Below are positions 9,851 to 18,325 of a stretch of 64,000 nucleotides of DNA, in pieces; the stretch's first letter is position 1; the number at the start of each line of letters is the position of its first letter. A model generated the notes under the pieces. The model ran no database searches, was not told where the DNA came from, and was given only the letters and a program-made list of their open reading frames with translations. The position numbers were made by a program, and so were the translations under genes. Source of the stretch: Candidatus Rifleibacteriota bacterium (lineage in GTDB: Bacteria; Muiribacteriota; Ozemobacteria; Ozemobacterales; Ozemobacteraceae). Where the stretch lies: positions 124,001-188,000 of the forward strand of contig JADFZL010000013.1 of assembly GCA_015232575.1 (NCBI GenBank). The letters run 5' to 3'.

Positions 9851-11459
9851 TAATTACTCCAATTCCTGCACGTCTCATGGCAGATGAAATCTGAGAACGG
9901 CCCTTTTCATCAGCGTTTTTGAACATACTCAGAAAGGCTTGATATAGTACTGGTGAATTTACATTGACAAGCTTTCGCAGAATGAATGTCTGAACTTCCT
10001 GTTCCTGATTCTGCCAGGATTCGGAAATTGCGTAAACAGCTTGAGGAGTGCCAATTTCGCACAGAGCTTCAATCGCTGAGCGCCTTCCTCTAACTGATAA
10101 ATCTGACAGCAATTCCTTCAAAGAAAGCAGATGTTTTTCAGATGCAGTATGTTGAAAAAAGTATCCGTTTACAAGAGCTCTTACCGCAGCATTGTCATCC
10201 TTCAACAGATGATCAAGATGTTTGACAGAGTCACCGCCGGCAACTCTGAAAAGGCTTTTAGCAGCATTATAACGCACCTGCCAATTTGTATCTTTTGTTG
10301 ATGCAAGAAGAAGCGGAAGAATGTCTTCCCGTGCTATTTTACCCATGGCTTCTATTATTGCGCTCTTTAGAATTGGCTTTTGCGTCTCAGGAAGAATTCT
10401 CTTTAAAATTCCGAGTGCTTTTTCATCGCCAATCTCTGAAACTGATGCCAGAGCTTCAAGTGCAACTTTATCGTCAGAATCAGTTATAAGCCCAAAAAGT
10501 GGAGCCATTTCTGTTATATCAAGATATCGATATGCCACAGCCACACAGCGTCTGATCTTTGCTTCCTGATGTGAGGCGAATGCAAAAAGCTCTTCTTTTT
10601 TATTCAGTCCCATGACTTCAAAAAAAGCAGTTGGGGGAAGCACATGTCTGAGTTTAATCGGCCTCCATTCACGGAAATCAAAGAAAGGCATTGCCTGATT
10701 GTGAACCTGATCATCAACATGAATCATGAAATCTCCGGCAGATTCAGCCAGAACTTCGGCCATATAAACAGGCATTCCGCAATGCCCTGTCGGACCGAAT
10801 GTTCCTCTTACTGTCCGTGCAACTTCCCCGAAAGACATTCCGACAGATATTCGGGCATTCGCCTGCTTAAGTGCTTCGTTGCTTTCAAGCGCTTTTTTGA
10901 ACTTAGAAATAGCATCCATGGCTGATACCAGAGCTTCGAATACCGGGTCGTCAAGTTCTTCATCGAAACCAAAGAGCCAGAGGCGATCCATTTGATTGAT
11001 AAAATAAACACTGTATTGAAAAAGCGAACTTCTGGGCTGAAGAATGGCTTCAGATGCTTTAAGCACTGCAAGAGCATTTGTACCGCTAGACAACAGTTCC
11101 TTTGGAAAACGAAGTTGAACAACTGCTGCAACTACGTTCTGCACAGTTTTCACCTCGGTAAGCGGAGCAAGTTTATCATCCATAAGCAATCTCAGCTTCA
11201 AATCTTCTGCTGTACCAGTATAATCCAAAGGAGGCACAATAGGTTTGAGAGGTCTTTCTTCATCAATTTTGGAGACATCTTTCGAAGTCTCAGAAGACAC
11301 ATTTACAGAGCTTTCCACATCATTATTTGACGCAGACAAATCAGAAGCCGCCTTCAAAGCTTCCGGAGGACCATCCTCCTGATCGTCCTGCGTGAAAATA
11401 ATAAACACCAGAACAATCACGATTAATGCTGCCAGAAGAATTAACAATGCGTTTATCAT
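9840..11459 (-). CDS. Membrane-anchored protein with decayed cyclase domain and HEAT repeats
   Basis: A 539-aa protein. Residues 2-24 form one membrane segment, and a low-complexity linker runs to about 85. Residues 100-300 have the architecture of a class III nucleotide cyclase: a QMDRLWLFGF strand-turn, the helix DPVFEALVSAMDAISKFKKA, ISVGMSFGEV, and GTFGPTGHCGMPVYMAEVLA. The first metal-binding Asp is replaced (AAVVQLRFP) and the second motif reads QMD instead of GD, so catalysis is unlikely. From about 310 to the end there are tandem HEAT-like repeats such as DNTNWQVRYNAAKSLFRVAG-type units. It lies between era (11-base gap) and the NtrC regulator (11-base overlap). I infer a sensory or scaffold role in that regulatory unit. 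Confidence 0.7.
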   Translation of the reverse strand: MINALLILLAALIVIVLVFIIFTQDDQEDGPPEALKAASDLSASNNDVESSVNVSSETSKDVSKIDEERPLKPIVPPLDYTGTAEDLKLRLLMDDKLAPLTEVKTVQNVVAAVVQLRFPKELLSSGTNALAVLKASEAILQPRSSLFQYSVYFINQMDRLWLFGFDEELDDPVFEALVSAMDAISKFKKALESNEALKQANARISVGMSFGEVARTVRGTFGPTGHCGMPVYMAEVLAESAGDFMIHVDDQVHNQAMPFFDFREWRPIKLRHVLPPTAFFEVMGLNKKEELFAFASHQEAKIRRCVAVAYRYLDITEMAPLFGLITDSDDKVALEALASVSEIGDEKALGILKRILPETQKPILKSAIIEAMGKIAREDILPLLLASTKDTNWQVRYNAAKSLFRVAGGDSVKHLDHLLKDDNAAVRALVNGYFFQHTASEKHLLSLKELLSDLSVRGRRSAIEALCEIGTPQAVYAISESWQNQEQEVQTFILRKLVNVNSPVLYQAFLSMFKNADEKGRSQISSAMRRAGIGVINAN

Positions 11460-11470
11460 AAGTTACCTCA

Positions 11471-12388
11471 TCAATGTGCATTCACATAGCCCAGTTTTCG
11501 TATCCAGTCTTCGCTCTTACGCCAGTTATGCCTGACTTTTACCCACAATTCGAGATAAATATCTCTTCCGAGCTGTGAATTAAGTTTTTCTCTCGCCGAT
11601 ACTCCGAGAGCTTTCAGATTGTCACCGTTTTTTCCGATTATTATTTTTTTATGACCTTCTTTTTCAACATTAAGCACTGCGCTGACAAATGTTTTACCGC
11701 TGTCACGTTCCTTGAATTCTTCAATTGTAACAGCAACTGAGTGGGGAACTTCCTGAAAGTACCGGTTCAGAACTTCCTGTCTGATAATTTCCTCGCATAT
11801 TTCACGCTCGGTCTGAGTAGTATAATCGTCTTCGGGAAAGCAATGCGGGCCTTCTGGTACAAGAGGAAGAATCGTTTCCCAGAGTGCACCAATTCCCTTA
11901 GTCTTCAAAGCGGAAATGGCAAGAACTGTCTGGAATTTTTTCATTCCAAGAACACTTTCAAGCACTTCGTTTAATTGAGGTGGTTTTGATAAATCTGTTT
12001 TTGTCAGAATACCGATCAGCGGTACTTTTCTAGTTGAAAAAAGCTGGTCAATATACTGAGAATCTTCGCTCAAAACTGGTTTGAATGAATCTATCAGATA
12101 GAGTCCCGCACAGATATTATCAGGAACAGATGCTATCTCGCTGTTCATGAATGAGTCCAGCTTATTTTTTACTGGATGCAATCCGGGTGTGTCACAGAAA
12201 ACAATTTGAGAAACGTCCCTTGTAATAATTCCCAGAATTCGCTTACGCGTAGTCTGCGGTCTTGGTGAAACAATAGATACATCAGCTTCAACCAGACTGT
12301 TCACCAAAGTAGATTTACCCGCATTGGCTCTTCCAAATACGCCAATATAACCAAATTTTGTCTTTTTTTCTGAATTCTCAACCTGCAT
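11471..12388 (-). CDS. era: GTPase Era
   Basis: A 305-aa GTPase that binds the 3' end of 16S rRNA and helps assemble the 30S subunit. It has G1 GRANAGKST near residue 20, G3 DTPGLH near 70, G4 TKTD near 128, and a C-terminal KH domain with IIGKNGDNLKALG near 250. Length is normal. It heads an apparent operon with the HEAT/cyclase-like protein and the NtrC-type regulator. Its own promoter was not clear in the 135-base gap upstream, which also holds a fragment of a dispersed palindromic repeat. Confidence 0.96.
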   Translation of the reverse strand: MQVENSEKKTKFGYIGVFGRANAGKSTLVNSLVEADVSIVSPRPQTTRKRILGIITRDVSQIVFCDTPGLHPVKNKLDSFMNSEIASVPDNICAGLYLIDSFKPVLSEDSQYIDQLFSTRKVPLIGILTKTDLSKPPQLNEVLESVLGMKKFQTVLAISALKTKGIGALWETILPLVPEGPHCFPEDDYTTQTEREICEEIIRQEVLNRYFQEVPHSVAVTIEEFKERDSGKTFVSAVLNVEKEGHKKIIIGKNGDNLKALGVSAREKLNSQLGRDIYLELWVKVRHNWRKSEDWIRKLGYVNAH

Positions 12389-12487
12389 TTATTTGCCTGT
12401 TTCTCGCTTTCTGTTATTATTCATGATTTTACTTTACTTTTTAAGTCTCAATCCAGTATCTGCTCAATAATTCGTAGTGAAAGAACC

Positions 12488-12508
12488 CTCACATTCGTTC
12501 GAGATGAC
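12488..12508. repeat. Half copy of dispersed palindromic repeat
   Basis: Its 21 bases are the exact reverse complement of the left arm of the complete copy at 29904-29966 (it ends TTCGTTCGAGATGAC). Only one arm is present here, in the gap between the DUF3048 gene stop and era. Confidence 0.65.
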
Positions 12509-12523
12509 AACCACCACCTCGAA

Positions 12524-14377
12524 TTATTTAGTAGATGCCTTTTTCGTTGCTTTTGAAATTGAAATACTTTCGTCTTCTATTGGAGGATCAAATGTCAGGC
12601 GTTCTCTTGGAGAAACAACCTGCACCCATACAGGGCGATCATTTGCAAAAATCACCGGTTTTCCGGAAAGGTCAAAAAACTCGGTAAACTCTCGGGGCGC
12701 CTTCTTTCTCCAGATGCATGGAAGAATGGTTCCACCGCGAAGAACCCAGGCTTTACCCTCACCCATAAACGATATATCCTGACGTCCCAGGTCATCAATT
12801 ACTTTCATATATGCATTCTGAATTATTACAGTACCCGGCGCAATCGGCTTCAGATTAACTCTGTCAAGATGCTGACTTCCATTCATATATCTGAAATACA
12901 CATTTTTTTGAGGCGAGTATTTGTACGAAACAGAATAATTACCATGATATTTAATATGTACGGCTGAATTTTCATCCTGAGAAATAGTAGGATTCTGACC
13001 AAAACGCAGTGGCATCCTCAAATATGGAAGTGCCATCGGCTGTTTTTTTCCTACAAAGTCAACAAGATCTTTCATTTTTGTATACAGATTATGCGGAGCT
13101 TTTCTTGTATTATCTCTGAAAAATGGTTTTCCGGAACTTATTTCATCAATTGCGACTGGCTGCAGAGAGGAAATATACTGATATCCCTGCGGACTCCCGC
13201 CACAATGGACATACAATGCGTTCACTTCAAGCGCACGGTCAAGAAAGTAGTCTCGGCAAGACCGCACCGGACCGATAACTCCGACCATGTGATAAAAGAT
13301 TGCCATGAATCTGGTTATTCCGCCTTCAACCGGAATCTCATATACCATTTCAGCCTCTTCAAGGGCCGTCTGCGGACGTGATGCACGGTGATTTTCGACC
13401 ATCACAGCCACCGGACGCATTCCCTTTTCGTTGATTACCCGCGGATCATCGTTCGATGAATACATCAGGGGCTGCATTTCAGAAGGCTGATCTGATAGTG
13501 GCTCATGCAGTATCGGCGGAGGTTCAGATGCTACTCTTGAGATTGATTGAGTACCGGAAGATATGGCAAGAGTAGTTGTCTGTGACGAAATCTGAGCTGA
13601 TTGGGATGCCAGAGATATCTGCTGTGGTGTTATTAAAGCAGCTTCTGTAACTGCAGCAATTTCCCCTACGGAAACAGGCGGAAGGTTGCGTTTTTTTCCA
13701 AGTCCACGTACAAACCGTGGAATAATATTTCTGAAACCAATCGGAAGAAAAAACTGTTTCCTTGGAATTTGAGCTTTTTTCGGCAAAGTCTGTTTCGCCG
13801 AGGTCTGTTTTACAATACTCTGAACTGGTGTTGTTTTAACATCAGGCTGACTTTCATGCTTTTTGTCTGGAAGGGAAACAGCAGATTTCTGAACAGGCTC
13901 TGTAGTTGTCTGAGAGCTTATCTGAGCTCCAGCAGGCGGTATAGCCAAAGGCGGCGAAATAGATGGTGAGGCAGGGGCTGAAAGCGGTGTCTGTGAAGCA
14001 GGCTTATTCTTTTTTGAGAGTATCTCTGAATTATTCTGCAAAAGAGGAATCAAACTTCCAGATTTTTCAAACAACTCATTCAATCTTTCGCTGTAATAGC
14101 CCGAGAGTGAATCACCTGAAGCATTAAAAGCCTTAACTTTTTCGCCAAGTTTGTTCAGATTCTGCTTATAGCCGTTTATTTTCTCTTCAGTAGCAGGATG
14201 TTCATTCATTAATTCTTTTTCAATTTCTGACTTGAAAATGCTCAGAAGGTCTTTAATTTCGAGATATTCCCGCATATTATCAAAGTTCTGTGCAACTACT
14301 CTATTTGAGTAATGAAAAAACGCAAAAAGTACCAGGCATGCCAGAATAACCGGTCTGATATTTTTAATTATTCTCAC
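12524..14377 (-). CDS. Exported DUF3048 (YerB-like) protein
   Basis: A 617-aa protein. A signal-anchor lies at residues 8-30 and a helical segment at about 35-125. A long Pro/Gln/Ser/Thr-rich linker (about 125-310) contains a basic stretch, and a C-terminal DUF3048 domain follows. Typical family motifs are RPVAVMVENHRASRPQ, EMVYEIPVEGGITRFMAIF and VGPVRSCRDYF. The role of YerB proteins is not well established; an envelope location is expected. It is separated from era by 135 bases and from the DUF502 gene by 172, so it may be a single-gene unit. Confidence 0.78.
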   Translation of the reverse strand: MRIIKNIRPVILACLVLFAFFHYSNRVVAQNFDNMREYLEIKDLLSIFKSEIEKELMNEHPATEEKINGYKQNLNKLGEKVKAFNASGDSLSGYYSERLNELFEKSGSLIPLLQNNSEILSKKNKPASQTPLSAPASPSISPPLAIPPAGAQISSQTTTEPVQKSAVSLPDKKHESQPDVKTTPVQSIVKQTSAKQTLPKKAQIPRKQFFLPIGFRNIIPRFVRGLGKKRNLPPVSVGEIAAVTEAALITPQQISLASQSAQISSQTTTLAISSGTQSISRVASEPPPILHEPLSDQPSEMQPLMYSSNDDPRVINEKGMRPVAVMVENHRASRPQTALEEAEMVYEIPVEGGITRFMAIFYHMVGVIGPVRSCRDYFLDRALEVNALYVHCGGSPQGYQYISSLQPVAIDEISSGKPFFRDNTRKAPHNLYTKMKDLVDFVGKKQPMALPYLRMPLRFGQNPTISQDENSAVHIKYHGNYSVSYKYSPQKNVYFRYMNGSQHLDRVNLKPIAPGTVIIQNAYMKVIDDLGRQDISFMGEGKAWVLRGGTILPCIWRKKAPREFTEFFDLSGKPVIFANDRPVWVQVVSPRERLTFDPPIEDESISISKATKKASTK

Positions 14378-14549
14378 ATTATTTCCCCAGAGTGAATATT
14401 ATTTAATTAAATATTTTAGCTTGTACAATATTGTCAAACACAATTAATCATGAGTTCCAGAATTCGATGGTGCAGCATATTTATCGCATGACACCAATCT
14501 AAGATCCTGCTGATATAGATTCATATTCTATTCAGCAGAAACTTTCCTC

Positions 14550-15248
14550 TTAATGCGGTATCGTATAATCATCGTAGACCTTATAAGACGAAGGAACTGC
14601 TATCTGGCCAGGTTTTACAAGACCTCCTGATAATATCATTTTCATCGCCTCCTCGATACCAAGATTAGTATCAACTATCCGGTCTTTTTCAAGAAAAAGC
14701 AAAAATCCAGATGTCGGATTAGGAGTAGCTGGAACGAAAACGCACACCAAATGGTCAGCAATAGGTGTTTTACATACACCTATCGGAAAATCACCAGTAA
14801 TGAAACCAAGCGTCCAGCAGTTTGACTTCGGATATTCTATCATGACAACTCTCTGAAAATCGCTGGACTGGCTTTTAAATATTACATCGGAAACCTGCTT
14901 AATACCCAGATACAACGATTTCACAATCGGCACACTCTGCAGAGAAAAATCCAACCAGGTCAGAATTCTCTTTCCGATAACGTTCTGAGCAACTATTCCA
15001 AAAAGAATAAGAACCGCAATAGTCGAAACCAGACCAACTCCCGGAAGATTATAACCAAGAGCCTGGCTCAAAGCATCACCAAGAAGCCCATCAGCAAGTT
15101 GAAACAGAAAGAACACGACATACAGAGTAACTGCAATCGGAACAACAAGAATCAGTCCTGTGAAAAAATACGAACGCAAAACCGTAATGAGACTGCTTAC
15201 AATATCAAAAAACACAGAAAGAATATTTTTCAGTTTTTCCTGATCCAT
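14550..15248 (-). CDS. DUF502 family membrane protein
   Basis: A 232-aa protein with two strong membrane segments at about residues 28-55 and 75-98, and a soluble C-terminal part. It has the family features GLILVVPIAVTLYV, KSLYLGIKQVSDVIF and FVPATPNPTSGFLL. Function is unknown; such proteins are common in diderm bacteria. It lies 12 bases downstream of the CorC-like gene and appears to be the last gene of the long housekeeping run. An imperfect hairpin near 14507-14538 follows it. Confidence 0.85.
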   Translation of the reverse strand: MDQEKLKNILSVFFDIVSSLITVLRSYFFTGLILVVPIAVTLYVVFFLFQLADGLLGDALSQALGYNLPGVGLVSTIAVLILFGIVAQNVIGKRILTWLDFSLQSVPIVKSLYLGIKQVSDVIFKSQSSDFQRVVMIEYPKSNCWTLGFITGDFPIGVCKTPIADHLVCVFVPATPNPTSGFLLFLEKDRIVDTNLGIEEAMKMILSGGLVKPGQIAVPSSYKVYDDYTIPH

Positions 15249-15260
15249 TTTCTTCCATTC

Positions 15261-16496
15261 CTAACTTTGAGATACAATTTTTACTACCTGAACCTTATTC
15301 GGGTCCGCTGCCAGAATTTCAAACTTACGGCTATCAATTATCAGACATTCACCTTTTTCAGGTATCCTGCCCAATTTGTAAATAATAAACCCGTTTAATG
15401 TAGATACATGGTTTTCACACTTAAAGTCAATACCTGTTTCAGCTGTTAAGTGTTCAATCTCCATTTCAGCCTTTACAACAATCGAACCATCGGCTTTTAC
15501 TCTGCTTAAAGTTGTGTTTTCGTCATGCTCATCATGTATCTCTCCGAATACTTCCTCAAGCAAATCCTCAAGGGTCAGAAAACCTGCCGTTGAGCCATAT
15601 TCATCCAGGACCACAGCGGTCTGGTTATTATTTGTACGCATATCCTTGAAAAGTTCATAAGCATTCTTCGATTCAGGCACAAACATGGGCAATTTCATTA
15701 TTTGCTTCATCGACTCGCCCTCCCTGAAAAGCAGATCTTTAAAGTATACCACACCTACAATCTGATCAATATTATTATCGAAAACCGGCAATCTTGAATA
15801 TCCTGATTCCCTTACCTGTTCAATCGCCTCATCTATTGGCGCGTCAACGTTTATTGCTGACATGTTGACTCTCGGAATCATAATCTCACATACGTGTGTA
15901 TCTTTCAAGCCAATTATTCCCTTAGCCATTCTGTGATGTTTTTCCCGGATAACGCCTGACGAAGCGCCAAACGCAAGAAGAATTGCCAGTTCCTCCCGGG
16001 TAAGTGATTTATCTTTATTGTCCCCCGGCAACATGAATTGCTTTACAAGAAAACGGGTAATACCACTTACAATTGTGACTGGTATATAAAGAAGCTTGTC
16101 AAAAAAGTCAAGGAGTTTTACATATTTCAGCGACATATCAAGCGGAGATTTTGCAAAAGCCAGCTTAGGAAGCAATTCACAGGCATAAAACACAAAAACA
16201 GAAAGAAATACACTCCCGATGGTTACTGCAATCGGACTGATTGAGTCAAACAGATTTGTGGCAATGGATGCTGCAATGGTGTTGCTTGCATTAATACCAA
16301 TAAGAGTAAGTGCAAGAAAGCGATTAGGCTGTCGTGCATATTTCAGAAGGGATTTTTCGGGACTATCATCTGATAAAGATGACTTATGCGCCAGAAAATC
16401 CCGGTCAAGCGAAACAATGCCTGTTTCAATTCCTGAAAAAAAATAGGTCAAAAAGAAAAACAAGGTTATCAAAAACAAAGAAATAACTAAAAACAT
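15261..16496 (-). CDS. HlyC/CorC family protein (CNNM-CBS-CorC), copy 2
   Basis: A 411-aa protein with an N-terminal DUF21/CNNM membrane domain (about four segments, residues 1-150), a CBS pair (about 190-310, including VCEIMIPRVNMSAI and QTAVVLDEYGSTAGFLTLED) and a C-terminal CorC_HlyC domain. The family is linked to magnesium or other divalent cation efflux. It is a paralogue of the gene just upstream, and their coding regions overlap by one base in TGATG. Confidence 0.9.
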   Translation of the reverse strand: MFLVISLFLITLFFFLTYFFSGIETGIVSLDRDFLAHKSSLSDDSPEKSLLKYARQPNRFLALTLIGINASNTIAASIATNLFDSISPIAVTIGSVFLSVFVFYACELLPKLAFAKSPLDMSLKYVKLLDFFDKLLYIPVTIVSGITRFLVKQFMLPGDNKDKSLTREELAILLAFGASSGVIREKHHRMAKGIIGLKDTHVCEIMIPRVNMSAINVDAPIDEAIEQVRESGYSRLPVFDNNIDQIVGVVYFKDLLFREGESMKQIMKLPMFVPESKNAYELFKDMRTNNNQTAVVLDEYGSTAGFLTLEDLLEEVFGEIHDEHDENTTLSRVKADGSIVVKAEMEIEHLTAETGIDFKCENHVSTLNGFIIYKLGRIPEKGECLIIDSRKFEILAADPNKVQVVKIVSQS

Positions 16497-17818
16497 CAGA
16501 TTTTCTGATCCGGTGTTTTTTCGGACAATACCTTTTTTTCAACCTTGACCTTCAGAATTCTATTGCCCTTCATTTCGGACACAACAAAAATTACACCTGA
16601 TTCCTCAACTGTTTCATCTCTTTTCGGAATTCTGCCAAGTTTTTCAAGAACGAACCCGCCAACAGTCTCTGAATCTTCATAATCAAGTGTTAAGCCCATT
16701 TCTTCTTCAAGATCTTTAATTCCGGTTGAAGCATTAACCATGTAGACTCCAGAGTCAATTGTCTGGATTGATTCCTGTTCTTCGTTGTCATATTCATCAA
16801 CTATTTCGCCAACGATCTCTTCAACCAGATCTTCAATCGTTGCCACACCAGAGATTCCGCCGTATTCATCTACAACTATCGCCATGTGAAGCTTTCTTTT
16901 CTGGAACTCTTTCAGTAATTCATCAAGTTTTTTCGATTCCGGAACAAAATATGCCGGCCTCAGAATGCTTGATAGATTGTAACTTTCAAGCATTTTGTCA
17001 TACTGAATAAAAAGATCCTTAACATAAAATATTCCAACTATTTTATCAAGAGATGACTCATACACTGGAAACCTTGAATGACCATCATCGCGAACAATTT
17101 TCAACAAATCATCGAATGAAATAGTTGAGGGAATAGAAATTATATCGGGTCTGGGTGTCATGACTTCCCTGACAGCTGTGTCGCCAAATTCAAAAACAGA
17201 AGAAAGCATTTCCTTTTCTTCATGCTCGATGATTCCAACTTCTTCGCCAAGCGAAAAATAGCTGTCTATCTCATCCATGGAAGTAGCCGAGCCAAGATTC
17301 TTGTTCCAATCAGAATATGTTGGAACTGTTTTTTTCAGAAACCATATCACCATTGACGAAAAAGGGTTGAGAATGAAAATCAGCACTTTCAGCGGATACA
17401 CGGCAACCGAAGCAATTTTCATTGAATTATTTATTGCAATAGTTTTCGGGGTAACTTCCCCGCAGAATAATATTATTACCGTCATAAAAAATGAGGCAAT
17501 TGCAATTGCAACAGATGGTGAATTCCCGATAAACGATTTTGCAAGATATTCTGAAGATTCAACCCATCTGATTACAAAATGAGTCGCAAGAGTAGTTGCA
17601 GCAACGTTGACAAAAGTGTTCCCAAGCAGAAGAACTATCAGAAGGCGCTGCTTGTCAGAGAGAATCGACAATATTTCGCCGGCAGTTCTATCTCCTTCAT
17701 CTTCAAGCTTTTTAAGCCTTAAAGGAGACAGAGAAAAAAAAGATGTCTCTGTACCTGAAAAATATGCAGAACAACATAAAAGCAAAAGAAATAGCAATAA
17801 CTCTAAAGCAGGATCCAT
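16496..17818 (-). CDS. HlyC/CorC family protein (CNNM-CBS-CorC), copy 1
   Basis: A 440-aa paralogue of the next gene with the same order of domains. The CNNM membrane domain covers about residues 1-185, the CBS pair about 210-335 (VREVMTPRPDIISIP and HMAIVVDEYGGISGVATIED), and the transporter-associated domain is C-terminal. A role in divalent cation homeostasis is inferred from the family. It starts 6 bases after the ybeY stop. The ybeY-corC association is widely conserved and supports its place in this operon. Confidence 0.91.
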   Translation of the reverse strand: MDPALELLLFLLLLCCSAYFSGTETSFFSLSPLRLKKLEDEGDRTAGEILSILSDKQRLLIVLLLGNTFVNVAATTLATHFVIRWVESSEYLAKSFIGNSPSVAIAIASFFMTVIILFCGEVTPKTIAINNSMKIASVAVYPLKVLIFILNPFSSMVIWFLKKTVPTYSDWNKNLGSATSMDEIDSYFSLGEEVGIIEHEEKEMLSSVFEFGDTAVREVMTPRPDIISIPSTISFDDLLKIVRDDGHSRFPVYESSLDKIVGIFYVKDLFIQYDKMLESYNLSSILRPAYFVPESKKLDELLKEFQKRKLHMAIVVDEYGGISGVATIEDLVEEIVGEIVDEYDNEEQESIQTIDSGVYMVNASTGIKDLEEEMGLTLDYEDSETVGGFVLEKLGRIPKRDETVEESGVIFVVSEMKGNRILKVKVEKKVLSEKTPDQKI

Positions 17819-17824
17819 CTCAGT

Positions 17825-18325
17825 TTATTTTTCCGACCTTTCTATTAGAGGTGACGGCTTAACTTCTGAATCAGGGGATTTGAACAACTTTTTTTCAAGC
17901 AAAAGAGAGTAAATAGTGTCTTCCCGTCCCCGCATTCTTATCAAATCAGTTTTTTTAATGTGATCATACCCGAAAAGATGCAATAATCCATGAGTTAACA
18001 GAAAAACAATTTCCAATTCCTCGGAATGATGCATCTTGAATGCCTGATCAGATGCTGTATCAGTGCTTATTACCACATCTCCGATCATAGTAGTATCCTG
18101 TTCAAATTCAGGTTCTTCCATCGGAAAAGATAAAACATCAGTTGGACGGTTGTTGCCGAGATACTGGTGGTTAAGTTTCTGAATAAAATCATCATCGCAG
18201 AATACAAGTGATAATTCAGCATTTTCTGGAGCACCTTCAAATTTCATTATCTCCTGAGCAATGCTTCGTATTCTTCGAAGATTAATCTTTATCTTCTTTT
18301 GGCGGTTGTTTATCAGGACTTCCAT
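17825..18325 (-). CDS. ybeY: Endoribonuclease / rRNA maturation factor YbeY
   Basis: A 166-aa protein with the metal-binding motif HGLLHLFGYDH near residue 108 and the upstream NNRPTDVLSFPM segment, both diagnostic of YbeY. The enzyme acts in 16S rRNA 3' processing and ribosome quality control. I chose the ATG at 18325 because GGGAGG lies six bases before it; the longer frame from 18379 has no such site. The first 44 bases overlap the 3' end of the upstream pgpH-like gene. Confidence 0.93.
   Translation of the reverse strand: MEVLINNRQKKIKINLRRIRSIAQEIMKFEGAPENAELSLVFCDDDFIQKLNHQYLGNNRPTDVLSFPMEEPEFEQDTTMIGDVVISTDTASDQAFKMHHSEELEIVFLLTHGLLHLFGYDHIKKTDLIRMRGREDTIYSLLLEKKLFKSPDSEVKPSPLIERSEK

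Noticed and set aside
14507..14538. Terminator after the DUF502 gene
   Set aside because: The stem is imperfect and no T-run follows on the minus strand, so it was not listed as a feature.
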